NCBI GenBank assembly: GCA_028583605.1
Contig: CM053331.1
Span: 40,243,283-40,307,282 of the forward strand
DNA: 64,000 bases
DNA from: Dastarcus helophoroides
Lineage: Eukaryota; Arthropoda; Insecta; Coleoptera; Bothrideridae
Direction of reading: 5' to 3'
The notes beneath the pieces were generated by a model, which worked only from the letters and a program-made list of their open reading frames with translations, ran no database searches and had not been told where the DNA came from. This document shows positions 32,441 to 45,300 of this stretch, piece by piece (the first letter of the stretch is position 1; each line of letters begins with the position of its first letter). The translations under genes were made by a program, and so were the position numbers.

Positions 32441-35400
32441 AGAAAAGAAAAACAAAACGTGCAACCTAAAAACTAAGCTGTCTAACTCTCTTCAATAAAA
32501 TTTCAGCCTGCAAACAAATAATTCGTGCTCCCGTGTTATATTTCAGACTGAAAACAAAGAATTTGTGCTCCTTGGATCTCTTCAATCATATTTCATCCCA
32601 AAAATGGCTTCTTTCAGTCATACCTTAGCCTGAAAACGACAAAGTGGTCTCAAGTTAGTTTGAAGCAAACAATTTATGCTATCCAACCTTCCTCAATCAA
32701 ATTTCAGCTTGCCACCAAAGAATTCGTGCTTTTGAGTTATATTTCAGCCTGAAAACCATGCATTTGTCTATCTTGACTCTCTTCAATCATATTTAAGGGT
32801 CAAAACGTCGAATCTATGGTCTCAAGTTAAATATTAGCCCAAAAACAAAGAAATTGTGCTCTATAACCTTCTCCAAACAAATTTCAGCCTGCAACCAAAG
32901 AATTCATTCTCCTAGTTACGAAGTTGTGCTCCTTGGCTCTCTTGAATCATATTTCATCCCAAAAATAGCTTCCTTCAATCATATCTCGACCTGAAAACGA
33001 CAAATTTGTGGCTTCAAGTCAGTTTGAAACAAAGAATTTGTGGTATCTTACTTTCTTCAATCAAATTTCAGATTATGACCAAAGAACTCGTGCAGTCGAG
33101 TTATATTTCAGGCTGAAAACAAAGAATTTGTACTCCCTAGCTCTCCTGAAGGATATTTCATCCCAAAAATAGCTTCCTTCAATCATACCTCAGCTTGAAA
33201 ACGACAAAGTGGCCCCAACTTAGTTTGAAGCAAAGAATTTGTGCTATCTAACTTTCTTCAATCAAATTTTAACTTGCAACTAAGAAATTCGTGCTTTCGG
33301 GTTATATTTCAGGCCGAAAACAAGGAATTTGTAATCCTCGTATCTCTTCAATAATATTTCATTTCCAAAATAGCCCCCTTCGATCATACCTCAGCCTGAA
33401 AATGACAAAGTGGCCTCAAGTTACTTGCAACCAAGAAATTCGTATTTTCGGGTTATATTTCAGGCTGAAAACAAATAATTTGTAATCCTTGGATCTCCTC
33501 AATAATATTTCATTTCCAAAATAGCCTTCTTCAATCATACCTCAGCCTAAAAATGACAAAGTGGCCTCAAGTTAGTTTGGAACAAATAATTTGTGCTACC
33601 GAACTTTCTTCAATCAAATTTCAGTTTACAACCAAAAAATTCGTGCTTTTGGGTTATATTTCAGCCTGAAAACAATGCATTTGTCTATCTTGGCTCTCTT
33701 CAATCATATTTAAGGGTCAAAACGACGAATCTATGGTCTCAAGTTAAATATTAGCCCGAAAACAAAATAATTGTGCTTTATAACCTTCTCCAAACAAATT
33801 TCAGCCTGCAACCAAAGAATTCATTCTCCTAGTTACGAAGTTGTGCTCCTTGGCTCTCATGAATCATATTTCATCCCAAAAATAGCTTCCTTCAATCATA
33901 TCTCGACCTGAAAACGACAAATTTGTGGCTTCAAGTCAGTTTGAAACAAAGAATTTGTACTATCTAACTTTCTTCAATCAAATTTTAACTTGCAACCAAG
34001 AAATTCGTGCTTTTGGGTTATATTTCAGGCTGAAAACAAGGAATTTGTAATCCTTGGATCTCTTCAATAATATTTCATTCCCAAAATAGCCCCCTTTAAT
34101 CATACCTCAGCCTGAAAATGACAAAGTGGCCTCAAGTTACTTGCAACCAAGAAATTCGTATTTTCGGGTTATATTTCAGGCTGAAAACAAAGAATTTGTA
34201 ATCCTTGGATCTCTTCAATAATATTTTATTCCCAAACTAGCCTTCTTCAATCATACCTCAGCCTGAAAATGACAAAGTGGCCTCAAGTCAGTTTGGAACA
34301 AATATTTTGTGCTACCGAACTTTCTTCAATCAAATTTCAGCTTACAACCAAAAAATTCGTGCTTTTGGGTTATATTTCAGCCTGAAAACAATGCATTTGT
34401 CTATCTTGGCTCTCTTCAATCATATTTAAGGGTCAAAACGACGAATCTATGGTCTCAAGTTAAATATTAGCCCGAAAACAAAATAATTGTGTTTTATAAC
34501 CTACTCCAAACAAATTTCAGCCTGCAACCAAAGAATTCATTCTCCTAGTTACGAAGTTGTGCTCCTTGGCTCTCTTGAATCATATTTCATCCCAAAAATA
34601 GCTTCCTTCAATTATATCTTGACCTGAAAACGACAAATTTGTGGCTTCAAGTCAGTTTGAAACAAAGAATTTGTGCTATCTCACTTTCTTCAATTAAATT
34701 TTAACTTGCAACCAAGAAATTCGTATTTTCGAGTTATATTTCAGGCTGAAAACAAAGAATTTGTAATCCTTGGATCTCTTCAATAATATTTTATTCCCAA
34801 AATAGCCCCCTTCAATTATACCTCAGCCTGAAAATGACAAAGTGGCCTCAAGTTACTTGCATCCAAGAAATTCGTATTTTCGGGTTATATTTCAGGCTGA
34901 AAACAAAGAATTTGTAATCCTTGGATCTCTTCAGTAATATTTCATTGCCAAAATAGCCCCCTTCAATCATACCTCAGCCTGAAAATGATAAAGTGGCCTC
35001 AAGTTAGTTTGGAACAAATAATTTGTGCTACCGAACTTTCTTCAATCAAATTTCAGCTTACAACCAAAAAATTCGTGCTTTTGGGTTATATTTCAGCCTG
35101 AAAACAATGCATTTGTCTATCTTGGCTCTCTTCAATCATATTTAAGGGTCAAAATGACGAATTTATGGTCTCAAGTTAAATATTAGCCCGAAAACAAAAT
35201 AATTGTGCTTTATAACCTTCTCCAAACAAATTTCAGCCTGCAACCAAAGAATTCATTCTCCTAGTTACGAAATTGTGCTCCTTGGCTCTATTGAATAATA
35301 TTTCATCTAAAAATAGCTTCCTTCAATGACATCTTAACCTGAAAACGACAAATTTGTGGCTTCAAGTCAGTTTGAAACAAAGAATTTGTGCTATCTAACT

Positions 35401-36662
35401 TTCTTCAATCAAATTTTAACTTACAACCAAGAAATTCGTACTTTCGGGCTATATTTCAGGCTGAAAACAAAAAATTTGTAATCCTTGGATCTCTTCAATG
35501 ATATTTCATCCCCAAAATAGCCCCCTTCAATCATACCTTAGCCTGAAAATGACAAAGTGTCCTCAAATTAGTTTAAAACAAAGAATTTGTGCTACCTAAT
35601 TTTCTTCAATCAAATTTCAGCTTTCAAGCAAGAAATTTGTGCTTTCAGGTTATATTTCAGCCTGAAAATAATAAATTTATATTTTTTGGCTCTCTTCAAT
35701 TATATTTAACCTTTTAAACGACGAATCTGTGATCTCAAGTTAAATATTAGCCTGAAAACAAAGAAGTTGTGCTATGTAAGCTTCTCCAATCAAATTTCAG
35801 CCTGCAACCAAAGAATTCATTGTTCGAGTTATATTTTAGCTTGACAACCAACCGCTTCTTAGTTTCCTTCAGCCTAAAAACACGAATTTGTGGTCTTAAG
35901 TTATATACTACTTTGAAAATTAAGAATGTGTGCTATCTAACTTTCTTCAATCAAATTTCAGATTGCGATCAAAGAATTCGTGCAGTTGAGTCATATTTCA
36001 GGCTATAGAGAGAATTTGTGCTCCTTGGCTCTCATAAATCATATTTCATCCCAAAAATAGCTTTCTCCAATCATACCCCAGCCTGAAAACGACAAAGTGA
36101 CCTCAAGTTAGTTTGAAACATGGAATTTGTGCTACCTAACTTTTTTCAATCAAATTTCAGGTTTACAACCAAAAAATTTGTGCTTTTGGGTTATTTTTCA
36201 GGCCAAAAACAATAAATGTGTCTATTTTGGCTTTCCTCAATCATATTTGAGCCTCAAAATGACAAATCTGTGGTCCCAAGTTGAATATTAGCCTGAAAAC
36301 AAAGACATTGTGCTATCTAACCTTCTCCAATCAAATTTCAGTCTGCAACCAAAGAATTCATGCTCTGAGTTATATTTCAGCCTGAAAACCAACCGTTCCT
36401 TAGCTCCCTTCAGCCTGAAAACGACAAATTTGTGGTCTCAAGTTATATACTATCCCGAAAATTAAGAATTTGTGCTATCTAACTTTCTTAAATCAAATTT
36501 CAGATTGCGACCAAAGAATTCGTGCAGTCGAGTCATATTTCAGACTCAAAACAAAGAATTTGTGCTCCTTGACTCTCTTGAATCATATTTCATTCCAAAA
36601 ATAGCTTTCCTTAATCATACCTAAGCCTGAAAATGACAAAATGGCCTCAAGTTAGTTCGAAA
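32441..36662. repeat. complex repeat family R3 (gcctgaaaacaaagaatttg), left part
   Basis: Built from short blocks of roughly 40-50 bp, typically cttcaatcatatttcagcct followed by gaaaacaaagaatttgtgct. Different versions of the block follow each other in fixed order, forming larger repeats. The phrase catttgtctatcttggctct marks 32764, 33681, 34397 and 35112 (periods 917, 716, 715), so a unit of about 715 bp was amplified in the middle. Short frames (33291-33485, 35769-36008) follow the repeat. The family continues to the end of the window with changing higher-order periods. No gene. Confidence 0.93.
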
Positions 36663-36975
36663 TAGTGGCGGCTCGCGTATATGCACTGAGGAACTGCAGC
36701 ACCCCCAATTCAGCTTTTGAGTTTTTTCTCAATATTTTGGTCTTTTCTGAAAACTTTTTTCCCTAAACAATTTTTTATATAAATTTTAAAATTTCTCTGA
36801 TTTGTTTTTATAGAAATATCAAGCTTCTTTCACGAGGTTACGATATTCAAAAATCTATTTTATTTCTAATTTTGATCAAAAACCCCTTTTGAAAATATAA
36901 TATTTGTAAAAATGTTGACGAAGAAATCAATATTTTGATAGGTAATTGCAATTTTCAGAAGAAAGCTCAAATTTT

Positions 36976-37137
36976 GTTTTTTTTAATTTATTTAACATTT
37001 CTTCGGCCCAGTTTGGCAATATTTAAATTTTTATGGTTTGTTGACATTTTCAATTTTTTTAACATTTCTTTGGCCCAGTTTAAATTTAAATATTGCCAAA
37101 GTGGGCCGAAGAAATGTTAAATAAATTGAAAAAAAAC
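36976..37137. repeat. 55-bp-arm inverted repeat in hAT copy 2
   Basis: Arms at 36976-37030 and 37082-37137 match with very few differences (aacatttcttcggcccagtt against its complement). The text agaagaaagctcaaattt flanks the unit at about 36957 and 37170, and a direct third copy of the arm starts near 37412. The flanking direct repeats could be a target duplication of an insertion, or part of a longer repeat. Confidence 0.75.
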
Positions 37138-37699
37138 ATAATATTTCCGGTCAATAAGGGTCTACCATGAAGAAGAAAGCTCAAATTTCTCTAAAAATGT
37201 CAAAATTTTCAGAAAATAATTAGAATTTGAAAGAAAAATCTAAATCCAACTCTTCTTGTATTTTGATATTTCTTTAAAGAAAAATTAATATCGAATCTTC
37301 GAGTTGTTATCTGAAAACGCAATTTCGACTTTTTTGTGTAAAAATGTTCAGTTTTTTCTAATATTTCGATTTTTTTGTTGGAAATTTTCATTTTTTTTTC
37401 TGCGGAGTTTCTATTTTGTTTTTTTCAATTTATTTAACATTTCTTAGGCCCAGTTTGAAAATATTTAAATTTTCATGGTTTGTTGACAATTTTCTAAACA
37501 GTTTTTGAAATGCGACTACGTGATATTTAAATTTATTGAAAACGTCACTTCATGACAGTTCACAAATTAAGAGGTTAGTTTATTTTACATAGAATAGGAA
37601 TAATGAAAAATAGGAGACCAAAAATTAGATAGGGAAAAGTAAAAATTTATTTTTTTGATAAATTAGGAAAATATAAAAAATACATAAAAAGGTTGTAGC

Positions 37700-37742
37700 A
37701 CTGGACATCGATGTTTCGCTCTCATTTGAGCTCGTCAGTTTC
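37700..37742 (-). ncRNA. hammerhead-ribozyme-like core
   Basis: On the minus strand: CTGACGA (core CUGANGA), a stem II GCTC with GAGC around AAATGA giving the preferred G-C pair at the core, then GAAAC, a self-complementary stem III ACATCGATGT, and the cleavage triplet GTC. All conserved core positions of a hammerhead are in order. The flanks that should form stem I (agaaa before the core, cagtgc after GTC) do not pair well, so this may be decayed, may act only as a dimer because stem III is palindromic, or may be chance. Short type I hammerheads of this kind are known from Penelope-like elements and retrozymes. Confidence 0.45.
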
Positions 37743-38350
37743 TATTCATCCTAAATATTTTCATTGTTTAATCACAAAATTCCAATTTTTCCTCGAAATT
37801 TTGCATTTTCAACTTGAATCCGCTAGTTTTTGTCAATTGAAATTCTTAATATAAATACAAAACGTTGAAGTTCGGATTCGAAATTTCGAGATTAAAATCA
37901 AAATTTTGGGAAAAAAGTTATAAAAATTAAACTATGTAATTAAACACATAGAGAAAAATGTCAAAATTCCAAAAAAAATCAAATCTATCAAGAAGCACCT
38001 GATCAAAATTTGGATATGAAAATTTTGATATTTTTAACGAAATTGGGAAAAGAAATTTTCAGTTGGGAGTTTTCTTAAATCCAGAGATTAAACATAAAAT
38101 ATTTATTCTTTTAGAAGGAAACAGCAAATTTACAAAGAATTGTTTTAAAAAAGTCCAAATTTCTAGTTTGAAAACATGCAAGATCAACAAAATCTATTTA
38201 AAAAAAATCAGAATTTCAATTTTTCAAGACAATTTCTGACTTTTTTGGAAATCTGAACCTTAATATGAAATCTTTGCTTGAAGTTCGATATTTTTTAAAT
38301 AAATGTTAATTGACAACTTTCACCCTTACTTTGTGGAACTCTCCAATAGT

Positions 38351-38749
38351 CGTAACTATTAAACTTTATTAACAATTATTAAAATATATATTAAAAATTC
38401 CACCATATTTCTATAAAAATTTGCTACGACTAAATAACTTAATTTCTTGGAAGCCTTTGAAATTCACTAATATTTACCATCTACTCAATTTACGCTTATG
38501 AACGAGCAGCTTGATTTAAACACACCTCTAATTGAAGCTTTGGACAAGAATTCGGATTAGATGGAATATTCGTAGGAGACTGTGATTCAAAGAGCTTGGC
38601 TAGCATACCGAGGGCCTAACAAATTGCTGATATAACCGCCGATGATGCTGTAAAGCGAAACCTGGTCCGGTCGTAGCAAATATTTATAGAAATATCGTGG
38701 AATTTTTAATATCTGTTGTTCTAATTGTTAATAAAGTTTAATAGTTATG
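38351..38749 (+). mobile_element. MITE family M1, longer copy, nested in hAT copy 2
   Basis: The ends cgtaactattaaactttatt and aataaagtttaatagttatg are inverted repeats; similarity extends about 80-90 bp inward from both ends (ttaaaaattcca against tggaatttttaa, and gctacgac against gtcgtagc). The interior has no coding capacity. The right interior (tgatataaccgccgatgatg, then cctggtccggtcgtagc) matches the minus strand of the shorter copy at 2598-2800. Its position inside hAT copy 2 shows that it inserted later than that element or travelled with it. Confidence 0.8.
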
Positions 38750-39011
38750 TTAGTTAGTTTTTTAATTTCGACTTTAATCTTCTTAAACCTTCAACTTCGG
38801 AAATTTGTAGGTTAAATTCAATATTTATATTGTAATTTCGAATTTTCCTAAAGTTGAGATTTCTACTAGAGGCTCATTGGGAAGCAACAGAGCTGATTTA
38901 TGCTACAGCTTTTTTGGACTCATGATTTTTGTTTGCTTTTATACAATTTTAACGCAAATGCTGTCGCAGCACCCTTACTAGTTATAGTTACGAGCCGCCA
39001 CTGGTTCGAAA

Positions 39012-42000
39012 CAAAGAATTTGTTATACATAACTTTCTTCAATCAAATTTCAGCTTACCACCAAAGAATTCATGCTTTCGAGTTATATTTCAGCTTGAAA
39101 ACAATAAATTTATGTTTTTTGGCTCTCTTCAATTATATTTGAGCCTCAAAACGACGAATATGTGGTCTCAAGTTGAATATTAGCCTGAAAACAAAGACAT
39201 TGTGCTATATAACCTTCTCCAATCAATTTTCAGCCTGTAACCAAAGAATCTATTGTCCGAGTGATATTTCAGCCTGAGAACCAACCGCTCCTTAGCTCCT
39301 TTTAGCCTAAAAACGACAAATTCATGATCTCAAGTTATATACTATCCTGAAATATAAGAATTTGTGCCTTCTAACTTTCTTCAATAAAATTTCAGATTGC
39401 GGCCAAAGAATTCGTGCAGTCGAGTCATATTTCAGGCTGAAAACAAATAATTTGTGCTCCTTGGCTCTCCTGAATCATATTTCATCCCAAAAATAGCTTC
39501 TTTCAATCGTACTTCAGCCTGAAAATGACAAAGTGGCTTCAAGTTAGTTTGAAACAAAGAATTTGTGTTACCTAACACTCTTCAATCAAATTTTAGCTTG
39601 CAACCAAAAAATTTGTGCTTTTGGGTTATATTTCAGCTCGAAAACAATGAATTTGTCTTTCTTGGCTTTCTTTAATCATATTTGAGCCTCAAAACGACAA
39701 ATCTATGGTCTCAAGTTGAATATTAGCCTAAAAGTAAAGACGTTGTGCTATATAACTTTTTCCAATCAAATTTCAGTCTGCAGTCAAAGAATTCATTGTT
39801 CGAGTTATATTTCAGCTTGAGAACGAACCACTCCTTAGTTCCCTTCAGCCTGAAAACGACGAATTTGTGGTCTCAAGTTATATACTATCCCGAAAATTAA
39901 GAATTTGTGCTATCTAACTTTCTTCAATCAAATTTCAGATTGCGACCAAAGAATTCGTGCAGTCGAGTCATATTTCAGGCTGAAAACAAATAATTTGTGC
40001 TCCTTGGCTCTCCTGAATCATATTTCATCCCAAAAATAGCATCCTTCAATCATACCTTAGCCTGAAAATGACAAAGTGGCCTCAAGTTAGTTTGAAACAA
40101 AGAATTTGTGATACCTAACTTACTTCAATCAAATTTCAGGTTGCAACCAAAAAATTCGTGCTTTCGGGTTATATTTCAGCCTGAAAACAATAAATTTGTC
40201 TATCTTGGCTCTCTTTGATCATATTTGAGCCTCAAAACGACGAATCTGTAGTCTCAAGTTGAATATTAGCCTGAAAACAAAGAAATTGTGCTATATAACT
40301 TTTTCCAATCAATTTTCAGCCTGCAACCAAAGAATCCATTATCTGAGTTATATTTCAGCCTAAGAACCAACCGCTCCTTAGCTCCCTTCAGCCTGAAAAC
40401 GACAAATTTGTGGTCTCAAGTTATATACTATTTTGAAAATTGAGAATTTGTGCTCTCTAACTTTCTTCAATGAAATTTCAGATTGCGACCAAAGAAATCG
40501 TTCAATCGAGTCATATTTCAGGCTGAAAACAAGGAATTTGTGCTCCTTGGCTGTCCTAAATCATATTTCATCCCAAAAGTAGCTTCTGTCAATTGTACTT
40601 CAGCCTGAAAATGACAAAGTGGCTTTAAGTTAGTTTGAAACAGAGAATTTGTGTTATCTAACTTTCTTTAATCAAATTTCAGCTTGCAACCAAATAATTC
40701 GTGCAGTCGAGTTATACTTCAGGCTGAAAACAAATAATTTGTGCTTCTTGGCTCTCCTAAATCATATTTCATCCCAAAAATAGCATTCTTTAATTATACC
40801 TCAGCCTGAAAATGACAAAGTGGCCTCAAGTTAGTTTGAAACAAAAAATTTGTGATACCTAACTTACTTCAATCAAATTTCAGGTTGCAACCAAAAAATT
40901 CATGCTTTCGGGTTATATTTCAGCCTGAAAACAATGAATTTGTCTATCTTGGATCTCTTCGATCATATTTGAGCCTCAAAACGACAAATCTGTAGTCTTA
41001 AGTTGAATATTAGCCTGAAAACAAAGAAATTGTGCTATATAACTTTTTCTAATCAATTTTCAGCCTGCAACCAAAGAATCCATTATCTGAGTTATATTTC
41101 AGCCTAAGAACCAACCGCTCCTTAGCGCCCTTCAGCCTGAAAACGATAAATTTGTGGTCTCAAGTTATATACTATTTTGAAAATTGAGAATTTGTGCTCT
41201 CTAACTTTCTTCAATGAAATTTCAGATTGCGACCAAAGAAATCGTTCAATCGAGTTATATTTCAGGCTGAAAACAAGGAATTTGTGCTCCTTGGCTGTCC
41301 TAAATCATATTTCATCCCAAAAGTAGCTTCTGTCAATTGTACTTCAGCCTGAAAATGACAAAGTGGCTTTAAGTTAGTTTGAAACAGAGAATTTGTGTTA
41401 TATAACTTTCTTTAATCAAATTTCAGCTTGCAACCAAATAATTCGTGCAGTCGAGTCATATTTCAGACTGAAAACAAATAATTTGTGCTTCTTGGCTCTC
41501 CTAAATCATATTTCATCCCAAAAATAGCATTCTTTAATTATACCTCAGCCTGAAAATGACAAAGTAGCCTCAAGTTAGTTTGAAACAAAGAATTTGTGAT
41601 ACCTAACTTACTTCAACCAAATTTCAGGTTGCAACCAAAAACTTCGTGCTTTGGAGTTACATTTCAGCCTGAAAACAATAAACTTATATTTTTTGGCTCT
41701 CTTCAATCATTTTTGAGCCTCAAAACAACGAATCTTTAATCTCAAGTTGAATATTAGCCTGAAAAGAAAGAAATTGTGCTATATAACCTTCTCCAAACAA
41801 ATTTCAGCCTGCAACCAAGGAATTCATTCTCCTAGTTACGAAATTGTGCTCCTTGGCTCTGGTAAATAATATTTCATCCCAAAATAGCTTCCTCCAATGA
41901 TATCTCAACCTGAAAACGAAAAATTTGTGGCTTCAAGTCAGTTTGAAACAAAGAATTTCTTCAACCAAATTTCAGATTATGACCAAAGAACTCGTGCAGT

Positions 42001-42253
42001 CGAGTTATATTTCAGGCTGAAAACAAAGAATTTGTGCTCCCTAGCTCTCCTGAATCATATTTCATTCCAAAAATAGCTTCTTTCAATCATACCTCAGCCT
42101 GAAAAGGGCTAAGTGACCTCAAGTTAGTTTGAAACAAAGAATTTGTACTACTTAACTTTCTTCATTCAAATTTCAGCTTGTAACGAAAAAATTCGTGCTT
42201 TTGGGTTATATTTCAGCCCGAAAACAACGAATTTGTCTATCTTGGCTCTCCTC
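39012..42253. repeat. family R3, middle part
   Basis: Same blocks as 32441-36662. Local larger periods are marked by ctccttagctccc at about 39288, 39833, 40374 and 41118 (about 545, 541 and 744) and by the pair near 40500 and 41243 (743 bp) with very similar text. The first bases after 39003 continue the R3 unit interrupted by hAT copy 2. No gene. Confidence 0.93.
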
Positions 42254-42339
42254 CAGTGGCGGCTCGTAACCAAAACTAATGGGGATGCTGCGACAATGTT
42301 TAGCGTCTTATGTTTGGTCAAAAATGTCGATTTTTTTAA

Positions 42340-45300
42340 AATTTTAACTTTATAAAATTTTGAATAAATATTTCGACCTTTTCAAAATATAACTTTTCCA
42401 AAATTTTAGATTTCTTAGAAAACTTGACAATGAACATTTTTGAATAATTGAAACACAGAACTTGTCCCCTGAAACCGAGCAACCTTTGTTGTGTTTTTTT
42501 ATTTTTCTTGGTTTCAGGGGACAAGTTCTGTGTTTCAATTATTCAAAAATGTTCATTGTCAAGTTTTCTAAGAAATCTAAAATTTCGAAAAAATTATATT
42601 TTGAAAAAGTCGAAATATTTAGTCAAAATTTTATAAAGTTAACACAGAACTTGTCCCCTGAAACCGAGCAACCTTTGTTGTGTTTTTTAATTTTTCTTGG
42701 TTTCAGGGGACAAGTTCTTGGTTTCAATTATTCAAAAATGTTCATTGTCAAGTTTTCTAAGAAATCTAAAATTTCGAAAAAATTATATTTTGAAAAGGTC
42801 GAAATATTTAGTCAAAATTTTATAAAGTTAACACAGAACTTGTCCCATGAAACCGAGCAACCTTTGTTGTGTTTTTTAAATTTTCTTGGTTTCAGGGGAC
42901 AAGTTCTGTGTTTCAATTATTTAAAAATGTTCATTGTCAAGTTTTCTAAGAAATCTAAAATTTTGAAAAAATTATATTTTGAAAAGGTCGAAATATTTAG
43001 TCAAAATTTTATGAAATTAACACAGAACTTGTCCCATGAAACCGAGCAACCTTTGTTGTGTTTTTTAATTTTTCTTGGTTTCAGGGGACAAGTTCTGTGT
43101 TTCAATTATTTAAAAATGTTCATTGTCAAGTTTTCTAAGAAATCTAAAATTTTGAAAAAATTATATTTTGAAAAAGTCGAAATATTTAGTCAAAATTTTA
43201 TAAAGTTAACACAGAACTTGTCCCCTGAAACCGAGCAACCTTTGTTGGGTTTTTTTATTTTTCTTGGTTTCAGGGGACAAGTTCCGTGTTTCAATTATTC
43301 AAAAATGTTCATTGTCAAGCTTTCTAAGAAATCTAAAATTTTTAAAAAGTTATATTTTGAAGGGGTCGAAATATTTAGTCAAAATTTTATGAAATTAACA
43401 CAGAACTTGTCCCCTGAAACCGAGCAACCTATGTTGTGTTTTTTTAATTTTTCTTGGTTTCAGGGGACAAGTTCTGTGTTTCAATTATTTAAAAATGTTC
43501 ATTGTCAAGTTTTCTAAGAAATCTAAAATTTTGAAAAAGTTATATTTTGAAAAGGTCGAAATATTTAGTCAAAATTTTATGAAATTAACACAGAACTTGT
43601 CCCATGAAACCGAGCAACCTTTGTTGTGTTTTTTAATTTTTCTTGGTTTCAGGGGACAAGTTCTGTGTTTCAATTATTTAAAAATGTTCATTGTCAAGTT
43701 TTCTAAGAAATCTAAAATTTTGAAAAAATTATATTTTGAAAAAGTCGAAATATTTAGTCAAAATTTTATAAAGTTAACACAGAACTTGTCCCCTGAAACC
43801 GAGCAACCTTTGTTGGGTTTTTTTATTTTTCTTGGTTTCAGGGGACAAGTTCCGTGTTTCAATTATTCAAAAATGTTCATTGTCAAGCTTTCTAAGAAAT
43901 CTAAAATTTTTAAAAAGTTATATTTTGAAGGGGTCGAAATATTTAGTCAAAATTTTATGAAATTAACACAGAACTTGTCCCCTGAAACCGAGCAACCTAT
44001 GTTGTGTTTTTTTAATTTTTCTTGGTTTCAGGGGACAAGTTCTGTGTTTCAATTATTTAAAAATGTTCATTGTCAAGTTTTCTAAGAAATCTAAAATTTT
44101 GAAAAAGTTATATTTTGAAAAGGTCGAAATATTTAGTCAAAATTTTATGAAATTAACACAGAACTTGTCCCATGAAACCGAGCAACCTTTGTTGTGTTTT
44201 TTAATTTTTCTTGGTTTCAGGGGACAAGTTCTGTGTTTCAATTATTTAAAAATGTTCATTGTCAAGTTTTCTAAGAAATCTAAAATTTTGAAAAAATTAT
44301 ATTTTGAAAAAGTCGAAATATTTAGTCAAAATTTTATAAAGTTAACACAGAACTTGTCCCCTGAAACCGAGCAACCTTTGTTGGGTTTTTTTATTTTTCT
44401 TGGTTTCAGGGGACAAGTTCCGTGTTTCAATTATTCAAAAATGTTCATTGTCAAGCTTTCTAAGAAATCTAAAATTTTTAAAAAGTTATATTTTGAAGGG
44501 GTCGAAATATTTAGTCAAAATTTTATGAAATTAACACAGAACTTGTCCCCTGAAACCGAGCAACCTATGTTGTGTTTTTTTAATTTTTCTTGGTTTCAGG
44601 GGACAAGTTCTGTGTTTCAATTATTTAAAAATGTTCATTGTCAAGTTTTCTAAGAAATCTAAAATTTTGAAAAAGTTATATTTTGAAAAGGTCGAAATAT
44701 TTAGTCAAAATTTTATGAAATTAACACAGAACTTGTCCCATGAAACCGAGCAACCTTTGTTGTGTTTTTTAATTTTTCTTGGTTTCAGGGGACAAGTTCT
44801 GTGTTTCAATTATTTAAAAATGTTCATTGTCAAGTTTTCTAAGAAATCTAAAATTTTGAAAAAATTATATTTTGAAAAAGTCGAAATATTTAGTCAAAAT
44901 TTTATAAAGTTAACACAGAACTTGTCCCCTGAAACCGAGCAACCTTTGTTGGGTTTTTTTATTTTTCTTGGTTTCAGGGGACAAGTTCCGTGTTTCAATT
45001 ATTCAAAAATGTTCATTGTCAAGCTTTCTAAGAAATCTAAAATTTTTAAAAAGTTATATTTTGAAGGGGTCGAAATATTTAGTCAAAATTTTATGAAATT
45101 AACACAGAACTTGTCCCCTGAAACCGAGCAACCTATGTTGTGTTTTTTTAATTTTTCTTGGTTTCAGGGGACAAGTTCTGTGTTTCAATTATTTAAAAAT
45201 GTTCATTGTCAAGTTTTCTAAGAAATCTAAAATTTTGAAAAAGTTATATTTTGAAAAGGTCGAAATATTTAGTCAAAATTTTATGAAATTAACACAGAAC

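Larger units (their letters stand above)
36663..39003. mobile_element. hAT-like non-autonomous element, copy 2, with 8-bp TSD
   Basis: The left end is tagtggcggctcgcgtatat and the right end reads, on the minus strand, cagtggcggctcgtaactat. Exact 8-bp direct repeats gttcgaaa flank it at 36655-36662 and 39004-39011. The element sits inside a unit of family R3, whose text resumes (caaagaatttg) directly after. The interior is AT-rich, without transposase, and holds an inverted repeat, a hammerhead-like motif and a nested MITE. The duplication length and CAG-type ends point to the hAT superfamily. Confidence 0.87.
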
